A stretch of DNA of 44,199 nucleotides from Myxosarcina sp. GI1 (lineage in GTDB: Bacteria > Cyanobacteriota > Cyanobacteriia > Cyanobacteriales > Xenococcaceae). Of this stretch, positions 7,665 to 16,203 are shown one piece after another (position 1 is the first letter of the stretch; each line of letters begins with the position of its first letter). Location: assembly GCF_000756305.1 (NCBI RefSeq), contig NZ_JRFE01000020.1, positions 3,002 through 47,200 of the forward strand, given 5' to 3'. A program made the position numbers and the translations under genes. A model generated the notes under the pieces. It did not search any database and had not been told where the DNA came from. It saw only the letters and a program-made list of their open reading frames with translations.

Positions 7665-8069
7665 TCATACATGCTGTTCCATTGCCGACCGATATAGCTT
7701 TTGAATTTTTCTCAATAGTTTATTAAATATCTTTTTGTTAGATTCGTTGGCAGAATCTAAATGCTCGATCTTTTCAATTAGTTTGGCTTCGCGAATATCA
7801 ACATAGCCGTCGCTGTAGATCAAGCCACTAATTTTTTCTAGCAACTCCAAATAGTCTTCGTGAGAATGATCTTCTCCTAAATAATCTTCTAACCACTGAT
7901 AGCATTCTATAGGCTGTACGGGACGCAGTTCTGACAATAAAGGTCTAATTTCGGGATCGTTTGCCAGTTGAAATTCTTGCGCCACGCGACGTAAATATCT
8001 TCTTTCTTCTGGTTGAATAATGCCGTCTATCCAAGCAGCACCAATTAAAATTTTAAGTAATGTTTTCAT
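7665..8069 (-). CDS. TerB-like (tellurite-resistance TerB superfamily) protein
   Basis: A 134-residue helical protein with two matching acidic helix-turn segments typical of TerB folds: AAWIDGIIQPEERRYLRRVA near the N-terminus and YSDGYVDIREAKLIEKI in the second half. In TerB these Asp/Glu positions bind divalent metal. Stand-alone TerB proteins are common in cyanobacteria and have no defined role; a link to tellurite is not implied. The stop lies only a few bases from a heptamer tandem repeat. The gene begins 25 bp after the rsmB stop, so rsmB and this gene may be read together, perhaps with uvrB upstream. Confidence 0.75.
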   Translation of the reverse strand: MKTLLKILIGAAWIDGIIQPEERRYLRRVAQEFQLANDPEIRPLLSELRPVQPIECYQWLEDYLGEDHSHEDYLELLEKISGLIYSDGYVDIREAKLIEKIEHLDSANESNKKIFNKLLRKIQKLYRSAMEQHV

Positions 8070-8094
8070 TTTTTCTACTGTGTCTATTGGCAGA

Positions 8095-9450
8095 CTACAA
8101 AATTTTTTGTAACTTCACCATGAAAAATCCGTCCATATTGTTATGGTGAGGATAAATTTCGATCCAGCCTTCTGGATCGACAAAATGACTGGCGGGAGAT
8201 GAAGCCATAGGTAATTGTACTCTCCAATTAGGATTGTGTTTTAAAAAAGTTTGTATTACTTTTTTATTTTCTACATAGTTGAGAGTACAAGTGGCATATA
8301 CCAAAACACCGTTTGGTTTTACCCAGGTTGCTACTTCTGCTAACAGTTCCTTTTGTAACTCAACAAGTTTATCAATTGCCTCTGGATGTCGCCAACGAAT
8401 GTCGGGACGTTTGCCTAAAGTCCCCAAACCAGAACAGGGTGCGTCTAATAAGACTCGATCGCCTGTTTCTTTAAATTGTGTTAAGTTACGACTGTCACCC
8501 GTTTGTATTGTAATAGATTTTAACTGTAAGCGTGCGGCGTTAGCTCTAACTTTTTCCAGGCGTTTGGTAGCGCGATCGCAAGCAATAACGAACCCGCGAT
8601 CGCTCATTAATTCGGCAATATGAGTGGTTTTTCCTCCTGGTGCGGCACAGGCATCGATAATCGTTTCTCCAGGCTGGGGATCGAGAAAATGGCTTACTAG
8701 TTGTGCGCTGCTGTCTTGCACTACCCACCAGCCTTCTTTATATCCTGGTAAAGAAGTAATTTCTCCCGTACTATTATTAATCCGCAAAGCTTGAGGTAAA
8801 TGCGGCATGGGGGACACGGATACACCCTTAGCTTTTAAAGCAGCCGTTACTTCTGCTACTGTAGTTTTGAGAATATTAACTCGCAGATCGATATGCGGCG
8901 ACTGGTTGAACCACATCGCTAGTTTCTCAGCTTCAGTAAATGACAGTTGTTCTAACCAAGTTTTAACGATCCAGTCGGGAAAGCTGTGTAAAATACCCAA
9001 CCTTTGTACGGTATCTTCTGGAAGCCGCAAGGGATCGCCATGTTCTGCCTGTCGGAGATATTCACGCAATATACCGTTTACTACCCCCGCTAGCTTGTTT
9101 AAACCGTTGGCTTTGGCAAGTTCGACGCTGGTGTTTACCGCCGCCGAGGGGGGAATGCGATCGCTATAGCGTAATTGATACAAACCTAAGTGTAAGATAA
9201 TTCGCAAATCTAAAGGTTGCTGTCGGGCATTTTTTTTGCCCAGGCGATCGATTAAAGCATCCAGGGTTCGCTGGCGGCGTACTACTCCATACACCAGTTC
9301 GCAAACCAAACCGCGATCTTGTCTTTCAATAGACTGGTTTCGCAAAACGCGATCTAAGGCAATGTCGGTATATGCCTGCTGTTGGTAAACATTTTTTAAG
9401 GCGAGAAAAGCTAATTGGCGAGAGTTGGTAGCTGGTAGGCGGTCGATCAT
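8095..9450 (-). CDS. rsmB: 16S rRNA (cytosine-967 C5) methyltransferase
   Basis: At 451 residues this is the normal length for RsmB/Sun. Residues 1-150 form a NusB-like RNA-binding domain (RQLAFLALKNVYQQQAYTDI, then GVVNGILREYLRQ). The second half is the AdoMet-dependent m5C methyltransferase, with the AdoMet loop DACAAPGGKTTHIAELM, the PCSG cysteine in DAPCSGLGTLGKRPDIRW, and the catalytic TCT cysteine in YATCTLNYVENKKV. It methylates C967 of 16S rRNA, which lies near the P site. It is 50 bp downstream of uvrB on the same strand, with a palindromic repeat in the gap, so cotranscription is plausible. Confidence 0.95.
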   Translation of the reverse strand: MIDRLPATNSRQLAFLALKNVYQQQAYTDIALDRVLRNQSIERQDRGLVCELVYGVVRRQRTLDALIDRLGKKNARQQPLDLRIILHLGLYQLRYSDRIPPSAAVNTSVELAKANGLNKLAGVVNGILREYLRQAEHGDPLRLPEDTVQRLGILHSFPDWIVKTWLEQLSFTEAEKLAMWFNQSPHIDLRVNILKTTVAEVTAALKAKGVSVSPMPHLPQALRINNSTGEITSLPGYKEGWWVVQDSSAQLVSHFLDPQPGETIIDACAAPGGKTTHIAELMSDRGFVIACDRATKRLEKVRANAARLQLKSITIQTGDSRNLTQFKETGDRVLLDAPCSGLGTLGKRPDIRWRHPEAIDKLVELQKELLAEVATWVKPNGVLVYATCTLNYVENKKVIQTFLKHNPNWRVQLPMASSPASHFVDPEGWIEIYPHHNNMDGFFMVKLQKIL

Positions 9451-9462
9451 TTACAAAAAGTA

Positions 9463-9491
9463 GTAGAGGACGTTCCATGAAACGTCCGTAC
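9463..9491. repeat. Palindromic interspersed repeat in the uvrB-rsmB gap
   Basis: GGACGTT (9468-9474) and AACGTCC (9481-9487) form a perfect 7 bp stem around CCATGA, with outer GTA and TAC. It resembles the abundant cyanobacterial palindrome built around GACGTT...AACGTC. It could act as an mRNA-stability element between the two genes. Confidence 0.7.
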
Positions 9492-9500
9492 GAGATGAAT

Positions 9501-11507
9501 TTAGATACGTTTTTTGCCTAATAATTTATCGCGTAGATTTTGAATGCGATCGCGATATTTTGCTGCTTCTTCAAATTCTAAATTTTTGGCAGCTTCTTTC
9601 ATTTTGGCTTCTAGCTGCTCTATCAAATCGGGAATTTGTTCTAAAGAGAGTTCGTTGGAATTTTCGTAAATTTCTTCTAACTGCTCTTTATTTAAGCGAC
9701 GAGAAATATCTAAGAAAGCCAGAATCGCATTGTCACCTTTTTTGATAATTGGTTTGGGGGTAATATTGTGCCTTTTGTTGTAGGCAACCTGAATATTACG
9801 TCTTCTTTCCGTTTCTTCAATCGCCCTTGCCATGCTATTGGTTAAATTGTCGGCGTATAAAATTGCCTCTCCGCGAACATGACGTGCGGCTCTACCTATA
9901 GTCTGAATAATCGAACTTTCCGATCGCAAAAAGCCTTCTTTATCGGCATCTAAAATTGCTACTAAAGATACTTCAGGTAGATCCAATCCCTCTCTTAGAA
10001 GGTTAACGCCAATTAAAACATCAAACTCACCATTTCTCAAAGCCTGTAAAATTTCAATCCGCTCGATCGATTTAATTTCCGAGTGAAGATACTGTACTTT
10101 AATATCTCGTTCGTTAAAATATTCGCTCAGATCTTCTGCCATTCTTTTAGTTAGAGTAGTAATCAAAACTCGTTCTTGCTTGGTAACACGCTCTTTAATT
10201 TCTCCTAAAAGATCGTCTACTTGTCCATCGGTAGGGCGCACCATAATTTCGGGATCGATTACTCCTGTAGGACGAATAATCTGCTCGATTACCCGATCTT
10301 CTGACTGCTCGAATTCCCATTTACCAGGGGTAGCAGAAACCAAAACGCATTGATTGACTTTCTGCCAAAATTCATCGGATTTTAAAGGACGATTATCAGC
10401 TGCCGAAGGCAGACGAAAGCCGTGTTCGATTAACACCATTTTTCGCGAGCGATCGCCGTTATACATACCCCGAATTTGCGGTACGGTAACGTGCGACTCA
10501 TCGACAACTAATAGCCAATCATCGGGAAAATAGTCGATCAGACATTCTGGAGGTTCACCTGGCTTTCTACCTGCTAGATGTCGCGAATAGTTTTCTACGC
10601 CGTTGCAGTATCCTACTTCTCGTAATAGTTCTAAATCGTAACGGGCGCGTTGTGACAGTCTTTGAGCTTCTAAAAGTTTGTTTTGGTTTTCTAACTCGAT
10701 TAAACGAGCGTCTAGTTCGGCTTGAATATCCAGACAGGCTTGCTCTAATCTTTCTTCTGGCGTAACAAAGTGACGGGCGGGATATATATTGATGCCATTC
10801 AAACTTTGTAAAATCTCTCCTGTAACTGGATCGACATAGCGCAGTGCCTCAATCTCATCGCCAAAAAACTCAATTCTGATAATGCGATCTTCATAAGCAG
10901 GAACGATTTCTAATACATCTCCCTTAACCCGAAATCTGCCCCGTTCGAGTTCGATATCGTTACGAGAATACTGTACCGACACTAAATCTCTAAGCAATTC
11001 ACGCTGATTTACTTCCATGCCCATACGTAACGGAACTGCCGCTTTAAGATACTCTGAAGGTATACCCAAACCATAGATACAACTAATGGAAGCCACCACA
11101 ATTACATCTCGGCGTTCAAAAAGCGATCGCGTTGCCGAGTGACGCAACATATCGATTTCGTCGTTAATCGAAGCGGTCTTTTCAATATAGGTATCGCTGA
11201 CGGGAATATATGCTTCTGGCTGATAGTAGTCGTAATAACTAATAAAATACTCTACGGCATTGTTTGGAAAAAACTGCCGCAACTCGTTACATAGCTGCGC
11301 CGCCAGGGTTTTGTTATGAGCCAGTACCAATGTGGGTTTTTCGACGTTAGCAATGGTATGAGCGATGGAAAAGGTTTTACCCGTCCCCGTAGCACCCAAA
11401 AGAGTTTGAAAACGATTGCCTGCCTGAAGGGATTTAGTCAACTCGGCGATCGCCTGGGGCTGATCGCCCATTGGTTGAAATGGTGCTTGCAAATTGAATA
11501 AGCTCAT
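9501..11507 (-). CDS. uvrB: Excinuclease ABC subunit B
   Basis: The 668-residue protein is full length for UvrB, the damage-verifying helicase-like subunit of nucleotide excision repair. Walker A is [12 protein letters not shown] (about residues 38-49). The beta-hairpin that threads between DNA strands is present as [12 protein letters not shown]. Helicase motifs follow ([43 protein letters not shown]). The C-terminal UVR motif ([18 protein letters not shown]) that contacts UvrC closes the protein. The start [20 protein letters not shown] is the family start. No SOS-type operator was recognised upstream. It heads a possible uvrB-rsmB-TerB transcript. Confidence 0.97.
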   Translation of the reverse strand: MSLFNLQAPFQPMGDQPQAIAELTKSLQAGNRFQTLLGATGTGKTFSIAHTIANVEKPTLVLAHNKTLAAQLCNELRQFFPNNAVEYFISYYDYYQPEAYIPVSDTYIEKTASINDEIDMLRHSATRSLFERRDVIVVASISCIYGLGIPSEYLKAAVPLRMGMEVNQRELLRDLVSVQYSRNDIELERGRFRVKGDVLEIVPAYEDRIIRIEFFGDEIEALRYVDPVTGEILQSLNGINIYPARHFVTPEERLEQACLDIQAELDARLIELENQNKLLEAQRLSQRARYDLELLREVGYCNGVENYSRHLAGRKPGEPPECLIDYFPDDWLLVVDESHVTVPQIRGMYNGDRSRKMVLIEHGFRLPSAADNRPLKSDEFWQKVNQCVLVSATPGKWEFEQSEDRVIEQIIRPTGVIDPEIMVRPTDGQVDDLLGEIKERVTKQERVLITTLTKRMAEDLSEYFNERDIKVQYLHSEIKSIERIEILQALRNGEFDVLIGVNLLREGLDLPEVSLVAILDADKEGFLRSESSIIQTIGRAARHVRGEAILYADNLTNSMARAIEETERRRNIQVAYNKRHNITPKPIIKKGDNAILAFLDISRRLNKEQLEEIYENSNELSLEQIPDLIEQLEAKMKEAAKNLEFEEAAKYRDRIQNLRDKLLGKKRI

Positions 11508-11651
11508 GAACCAGAAAGCTAAAAAATCTCATTTTTAATGTAGCGCAGATAGAGATATTAGTACATTTGTAGGAATAAATAGGTAAAACCTTTAATAAAC
11601 TTGTTGCGAACGGCTTCACCCTTCCTCACTTTTAAATCTCAAAAAACTTCC

Positions 11652-11672
11652 ATTGCCTGTTGCCTGTTGCCT
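11652..11672. repeat. Short heptamer tandem repeat (TTGCCTG)
   Basis: TTGCCTG twice followed by TTGCCTT, directly joined. Its unit resembles the TGCCTAG repeat at 12240. Confidence 0.75.
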
Positions 11673-11714
11673 TTTAAGAACCCAAAGTATTTCAATAAAC
11701 CGAGAATTGTTATG

Positions 11715-11754
11715 TATGAGCTTTTTTATGAGTTCTCGAATGAGTTTTATGAGC
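11715..11754 (+). promoter_or_regulatory. Direct repeats of TATGAG at about 12 bp pitch
   Basis: TATGAG at 11715, 11727 and 11749, with AATGAG at 11739, gives spacings of 12, 12 and 10 bases, close to one DNA turn. They lie about 75-115 bp upstream of the DUF4278 start. A similar set occurs at 16860-16898. A role as a regulator-binding array is a guess. Confidence 0.25.
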
Positions 11755-11829
11755 ATTACTGTCCCTCTCGCCAATTAATATTAAATGCGAAAGACGAGCA
11801 AACAAACTTTAGGAGGGAGAACATCCAAT

Positions 11830-12111
11830 ATGAAATTAACTTTTTTAGGTAATAGTTATGAAGTAAATTTATCTCCTATTCGCATAACTGTAAGTAACAT
11901 AGGGGGTAAATACAGAAGCCGTTTTTGGCTGAGAAAATCTCATGAAGAACAGCTTTTGCCCCAAGCTTATCATCACTTAAAATATCGTGGCGTTAGGTAT
12001 GTAAGTACTGTTTACGCTAGAAATAGCAAAACTTCTGTAAGTGTTGCTATGGAGACAAATACCTCTAGCAAATACAATAATTTACCTCATTTATTTTTAA
12101 AAAAGGTATAG
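11830..12111 (+). CDS. DUF4278 domain protein
   Basis: A 93-residue protein from the start MKLTFLGNSYEVN, which is the usual opening of DUF4278 proteins (consensus MKLxYRGxxYE). The first YRG here has become FLG, but a second unit, LKYRGVRYVS, is intact around residues 56-65. The domain is short, basic, rich in beta strand, very common in cyanobacteria and of unknown function. The frame reaches 15 codons further upstream, but that part lacks family similarity. AGGAGG lies 13 bases before the chosen ATG. A second DUF4278 gene lies at 27523-27837. No operon partner is evident. Confidence 0.75.
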   Translation: MKLTFLGNSYEVNLSPIRITVSNIGGKYRSRFWLRKSHEEQLLPQAYHHLKYRGVRYVSTVYARNSKTSVSVAMETNTSSKYNNLPHLFLKKV

Positions 12112-12175
12112 CAATCAAAAACCTTATTTATTTGCAAAAATTAAATTGCCAATAAATTTTAGAGAAAAGCGATAA

Positions 12176-12308
12176 TTACAGCAATTTTCATATTAATTAA
12201 GTACAAAAGTAGACCAAACGAGAATCGCTGACCCCCTGGTGCCTAGTGCCTAGTGCCTAGTGCTTGACTAATCCAAAGTGTACCTCATCCAACTAAAAAT
12301 TGCTGTAA
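12176..12308. mobile_element. MITE-like element with 13 bp terminal inverted repeats
   Basis: TTACAGCAATTTT at 12176-12188 is the exact reverse complement of AAAATTGCTGTAA at 12296-12308. Inside each end, at the same 11-base distance from AGCAATT, lies a related octamer: TAAGTACA on the left, GAGGTACA on the right. The 133 bp element encodes nothing and includes a heptamer repeat. A related single end occurs at 32832-32863. No clear target-site duplication was seen. Confidence 0.6.
12240..12260. repeat. Heptanucleotide tandem repeat (TGCCTAG)3
   Basis: Three perfect TGCCTAG units followed by a degenerate fourth (TGCTTGA), inside the inverted-repeat element. Confidence 0.9.
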
Positions 12309-12703
12309 GTTTAAATTCCATAAATAGAGGAAAATTATAGCGATTTGCATAGATCGAGAAGCATTCGTTTCATGTGAGCAATAGAAAAAATAATGTAATA
12401 ACCAAAAGTTTTCGATAACTATGGCTAAATTTATATGAAAAAATCAGCGATCTTGATGTAACCTGAATTTAAAATTAATAGCTCTAAAGCCGTTTTATTA
12501 AATATAAAAAACTTTACTGTTTTGCGACCGATAAGTATGTTTATTCTGTGTGGCAGTAAAATTCTTACTTGGTTGAGTTAAACAAAAAATGCTCGATAAA
12601 TTTGTTTGCTGCTAAAAAAACCAAAAATAATCGTAACAATTATATACCTAATTATACTTTTGATTTAATTATTTACTCATCAAGCTCAGTAGGTGCGACT
12701 CCA

Positions 12704-14503
12704 ATGTTAAATCGAGTTTCCGAATCAAAAATGCACATTATTAGATGGGTGCTGGTAATTGGTTGGCTACTTCTCATTTTTTCCTTATTTTACGATCCGA
12801 TTTCACACCATCTCAGCGATCCCAACAACTCGCTCAGTCCTTTTCGCGATCGCATTATTAGTCTTGCCAAGCTGCCCGATAGTTGCGTTAGAGTACAAGG
12901 TGAGTGTCTCTCTGAAACGCCTTATCCGATGGGAACCAGGTTTTTTTGGGGTATGATAGTTCCCTGTGCGATCGCGATCGTCTTTGTATTCGGTCACGAA
13001 ACTTGGCGGCGTATTTGTCCGCTTTATTTTCTTTCTCAAATTCCCCGCACTTTGGGACTAGAGCCTAGATTAAATATTTCTAAAAATAGTTGGCTGGTTC
13101 GCAATCATATATACGTACAGTTTGCCCTACTGTTTATTGGTTTGAATTGTCGGATTCTGTTTATTAATTCAGCCTGTCTGGTTTTTGGTTTTTTTCTAGT
13201 CTTTACTATTCTTGCCGCTATAACCATAGTTTGGCTTTACGGGGGGCGAAGTTGGTGTCATTATGTTTGTCCTTTTGGCATGGTGCAAATGGTGTTTACA
13301 GGACCTAGAGGACTGTTAGGGAGTCAGGCTCATCAAGCTCCCCCTAGAAGCATAACTCAGTCTATGTGTCGCACTATAGATAGCAATACCAGCAAGGAAA
13401 CTAGTGCCTGTATCAGTTGTAAATCACCTTGTTTGGATATTGATGCCGAGAGAACTTATTGGGAGTATCTAGCCAAGCCTGGGCGTAAATTGTTGCAATA
13501 CGGTTATTTAGGGCTTGTAAGCGGTTATTTCTTTTACTATTACTTATATGCGGGTAATTTTAATTATTATTTTTCTGGTGTTTGGACTCATGAAGAGAAT
13601 CAGCTAGCAACGCTTTTTAAGCCTGGTTTTTATCTTTTCGAGCGAGCGATCGCCATTCCCAAACTAGTTGCAGTTCCTCTAACTCTAGCTTTTTCTGTAG
13701 GAATATGTTGCCTAATTGGTAGCAAGTTTGAAAAAATACTGTTTTCTTACTTTAGAAAGCGCGATCCCCATATAAATCGTCAACAGGTTTTACATCGAGT
13801 TTTTACTCTTTGCACTTTTATTGCTTTCAACGCTTTTTTTGTCTATGGCGGGCGACCAGAAATTTTGCGCCTACCTTTGTTGGTTCAACTAACATTTAAT
13901 GCCGCGATCGTCTTAGTCAGCACTATTTGGCTATATCGAACCTGGGGGCGTAGTTACGAACAATACAGTAAAGAAAGCCTGGCTAATAAATTACGCCGTC
14001 AACTAAAAAAACTATCTTTTGACTTCTCACAGTTTTTAGAAAGACGTTCCCTAGACGAATTAAATTCAGATGAGCTATACGTTTTAGCAACTGTATTGCC
14101 TAAAGCTACACGACAAGACCGCGATCGGGTTTACAAGGGAATATTAACAGAAGCATTATCAGAAAAGCGTTTCGAGCCTGATGTGAGTAAAGAAGCGCTC
14201 CAGCAACTCCGCGACAAGCTACAGCTTCGGGATGAAGAACACGATCGCCTGTTGACAGAAATCATTCAGGAAAACCCAAAACTTATAAATCCAGTTTCCT
14301 CTAAAAACTCCGAGCTTAGTTTGGCTAAAACAAAGTTTAAGGCTCTCAGAAACAAACAAAGTGGGAATCTAGCCAAACCAATTCAGACAAGCTATTTGTA
14401 TCGTGCATTAACTCAAGTAAAAGGCGATCGCCATAAAAGACCAAAGGGTTACTCCCAGGACGTACCTACAAAAATTAGAAAAGTTGAAGACAAAATCGAC
14501 TAA
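12704..14503 (+). CDS. Polytopic membrane 4Fe-4S protein (NapH/NosR/YccM-like) with a helical cytoplasmic tail
   Basis: About 599 residues from ATG 12704; the frame begins 45 codons earlier at a TTG, but that part is low complexity. Roughly eight hydrophobic segments are visible, the first being HIIRWVLVIGWLLLIFSLFY. Fe-S ligands sit in loops as in polyferredoxin-type membrane proteins: RRICPLYFLSQ, WCHYVCPFGMVQ (C-x3-CP) and ACISCKSPC (C-x2-C-x3-C). The clusters look less complete than in NapH, so cluster number is uncertain. The last 150 residues are charged helices (LRDKLQLRDEEHDRLLTEII). Such proteins pass electrons across or along the membrane. The neighbour 74 bp downstream encodes a flavin/2Fe-2S reductase that could be its electron donor. 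Confidence 0.78.
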   Translation: MLNRVSESKMHIIRWVLVIGWLLLIFSLFYDPISHHLSDPNNSLSPFRDRIISLAKLPDSCVRVQGECLSETPYPMGTRFFWGMIVPCAIAIVFVFGHETWRRICPLYFLSQIPRTLGLEPRLNISKNSWLVRNHIYVQFALLFIGLNCRILFINSACLVFGFFLVFTILAAITIVWLYGGRSWCHYVCPFGMVQMVFTGPRGLLGSQAHQAPPRSITQSMCRTIDSNTSKETSACISCKSPCLDIDAERTYWEYLAKPGRKLLQYGYLGLVSGYFFYYYLYAGNFNYYFSGVWTHEENQLATLFKPGFYLFERAIAIPKLVAVPLTLAFSVGICCLIGSKFEKILFSYFRKRDPHINRQQVLHRVFTLCTFIAFNAFFVYGGRPEILRLPLLVQLTFNAAIVLVSTIWLYRTWGRSYEQYSKESLANKLRRQLKKLSFDFSQFLERRSLDELNSDELYVLATVLPKATRQDRDRVYKGILTEALSEKRFEPDVSKEALQQLRDKLQLRDEEHDRLLTEIIQENPKLINPVSSKNSELSLAKTKFKALRNKQSGNLAKPIQTSYLYRALTQVKGDRHKRPKGYSQDVPTKIRKVEDKID

Positions 14504-14577
14504 AAACGGCAACAGATCGACCGAACAAAAAGTATCGCTTAAAAACTTATATTTTAGTTCAAATTAAGGAGATGTTT

Positions 14578-16164
14578 ATGTCAACAACTAATAGCATAAG
14601 CACGGCATTATTAGTAGAGCGGGCAGTTATAGCTACAAAAATTTTGCCGCCACCCACGTTCAAAATTAAAGCACTAAATGCCGAAACTGGTGAATACAAA
14701 GAGCAACTATTAACAACAGCAACTGGAAACCAAAATTGCCTACTTGGCAGACATCCCAGTTGCGATTTAGTTCTCGATAGTGCGGAAGTGAGTCGTATTC
14801 ACGGTCGCATCTGGTATCAAGATGGACAGTGTTTCTTTACCGACTTTGGTAGTACCGATGGATCTCAAATTGACGGTCGGGAAGTCGAACACAAACAGGT
14901 GTATCCTTTGAAGCCAAATAATTTGCTTCGCATCGGTGGGTTTGTGCTGACCATCGCTCGGATGGATGAAGAAAACAGCTTGCAACATCAGCCAGCAGCA
15001 GCAGACAAAGAGCTTTCTAAACCACCTCATCAGTGGAATTCGGGAGAGCTTACCGTTCGCTGTATTCAAGCGATCGCCGAAACTCACGATGTCAAAACTT
15101 TTCGTTTTGTTGCCGAACCGTCAATATTGTTTGCTTATAAACCAGGACAGTTTGTCACCCTGGTTTTAGAAATTGCAGGTAAAAAAGTGTTGCGTTCTTA
15201 TTCCATTTCTTCAACTCCTTCGCGTCCCCATATTTTGGAAATTACCGTCAAGCGAGTTCCACCACCAACTGATGCAGTTGATGCTCCACCAGGACTAGTT
15301 TCTAACTGGCTGCACGATAACATTTCCGTTGGCTCTCAGGTTAAATTAAAAGCACCGATGGGAAATTTTACCTGTGTAGATAAGGAAGCTCAAAAACTGC
15401 TATTTATTTCGGCTGGTAGCGGTATTACCCCGATGATGTCGATGTTGCGCTGGCTTTGCGATACCAAACCCGATGTTGATCTTGGCTTTATTCACAGCGC
15501 CCGCAGTCCTCGCAATGTTATCTTTCAGTACGAACTGGAATCGATGGCGGCGCGGTATCCCAATTTTAAGTTAGCAGTGACTACAACTCGCTCCGAACCA
15601 GGTCGAGCTTGGCAGGGATACAAAGGCAGACTCACTGAATTGATGCTGCAAGCGATCGCTCCCGACTATCAAGAGCGGTTAGTTTATGTCTGCGGTTCCA
15701 ATCCTTTTATGGAGAGAGTTAAAACCATATTCAAAACCTTTGGTTTCCCGATGGAAAATTACTATGAAGAGAGCTTTAGCAGTCCGAAAAAGTCTTTTGC
15801 CACTAAAAACGAGTCTGAGCTAGTAGGTAGTCAAAAATTTTCTGACAGAGAGAGTTCTTTCAAGTCTGCTATTAAGAAGCAAGAAAATATTGTCTCTGTA
15901 AATACAGCTAAAACCGAATCTACTGTTGTAGTCTTTAGCAAATTAGGTAAAGAAATTTCCTGCGATTCTGAAGACACCGTTCTCGAAACCGCTGAAAGAG
16001 AAGGAATTGAGCTTCCCTTTGGCTGTCGCATGGGGGCTTGTGGAGCCTGCAAACTGCCCCTGTTAGAAGGAGAGGTTAGTTATGATGACGACCCTGGTTG
16101 TGAAGCGGGACAACTTTTTACCTGTATCGCCAAACCAGTAGGAAGGGTTGTAGTTGAAGCTTAA
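14578..16164 (+). CDS. FHA domain - FAD/NAD(P) oxidoreductase - 2Fe-2S ferredoxin fusion
   Basis: A 528-residue three-part protein. Residues about 40-125 are an FHA phosphothreonine-binding domain (LLGRHPSCDLVLD, then VSRIHGRI, then FGSTDGSQIDG). Residues about 155-385 are a ferredoxin-reductase fold: RSYSISSTP binds FAD, and AGSGITPMMSM with VYVCGSNPFM binds NAD(P)H. The C-terminus is a plant-type 2Fe-2S domain (FGCRMGACGACK, then FTCIAKP), all four cysteines present. A poorly conserved Ser/Lys-rich linker joins the last two. AAGGAG (14566-14571) touches the first ATG at 14572, so I chose the second, 14578, at normal spacing. It should move electrons from NAD(P)H to its 2Fe-2S centre, probably onward to the membrane protein upstream. 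The FHA domain suggests control by a Thr kinase, such as the one at 17252. Confidence 0.9.
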   Translation: MSTTNSISTALLVERAVIATKILPPPTFKIKALNAETGEYKEQLLTTATGNQNCLLGRHPSCDLVLDSAEVSRIHGRIWYQDGQCFFTDFGSTDGSQIDGREVEHKQVYPLKPNNLLRIGGFVLTIARMDEENSLQHQPAAADKELSKPPHQWNSGELTVRCIQAIAETHDVKTFRFVAEPSILFAYKPGQFVTLVLEIAGKKVLRSYSISSTPSRPHILEITVKRVPPPTDAVDAPPGLVSNWLHDNISVGSQVKLKAPMGNFTCVDKEAQKLLFISAGSGITPMMSMLRWLCDTKPDVDLGFIHSARSPRNVIFQYELESMAARYPNFKLAVTTTRSEPGRAWQGYKGRLTELMLQAIAPDYQERLVYVCGSNPFMERVKTIFKTFGFPMENYYEESFSSPKKSFATKNESELVGSQKFSDRESSFKSAIKKQENIVSVNTAKTESTVVVFSKLGKEISCDSEDTVLETAEREGIELPFGCRMGACGACKLPLLEGEVSYDDDPGCEAGQLFTCIAKPVGRVVVEA

Positions 16165-16184
16165 TGAGATTGTTTAATCTCATT
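16163..16184 (+). promoter_or_regulatory. Perfect hairpin overlapping the reductase stop codon
   Basis: AATGAGATT (16163-16171), loop GTTT, AATCTCATT (16176-16184): a perfect 9 bp stem that includes the last bases of the TAA stop. No T run follows, so it is not a normal terminator. It may protect or process the transcript before the CHAT gene. Confidence 0.6.
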
Positions 16185-16203
16185 CGACCGATAAATACTG
16201 TAT

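Larger units (their letters stand above)
11508..11829. other. Spacer between uvrB and a DUF4278 gene, repeat-containing
   Basis: 322 bp between divergent genes. It holds a degenerate heptamer run (11652-11672), four TATGAG-like hexamers (11715-11754) and an AGGAGG near 11811-11816. A 46-codon frame from ATG 11712 to 11852 is open and overlaps the next gene, but it cannot be distinguished from chance. Confidence 0.5.
12112..12703. other. Repeat-rich spacer upstream of the redox operon
   Basis: 592 bp. The first part contains an inverted-repeat element (12176-12308) with a heptamer run inside it. The rest (12309-12703) is AT-rich and holds no recognisable RNA or gene. A frame open from TTG 12569 joins the following gene, but its 45 residues look like untranslated leader. 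Confidence 0.5.

Noticed and set aside
11712-11852. 46-codon frame overlapping the DUF4278 start
   Set aside because: No homology recognised and no Shine-Dalgarno sequence; the Tyr/Glu-rich start arises from repeated TATGAG words.
12569-12703. 45-codon N-terminal extension of the membrane Fe-S protein from TTG
   Set aside because: Low-complexity Lys/Asn-rich sequence before the first membrane helix; ATG 12704 is a better start.
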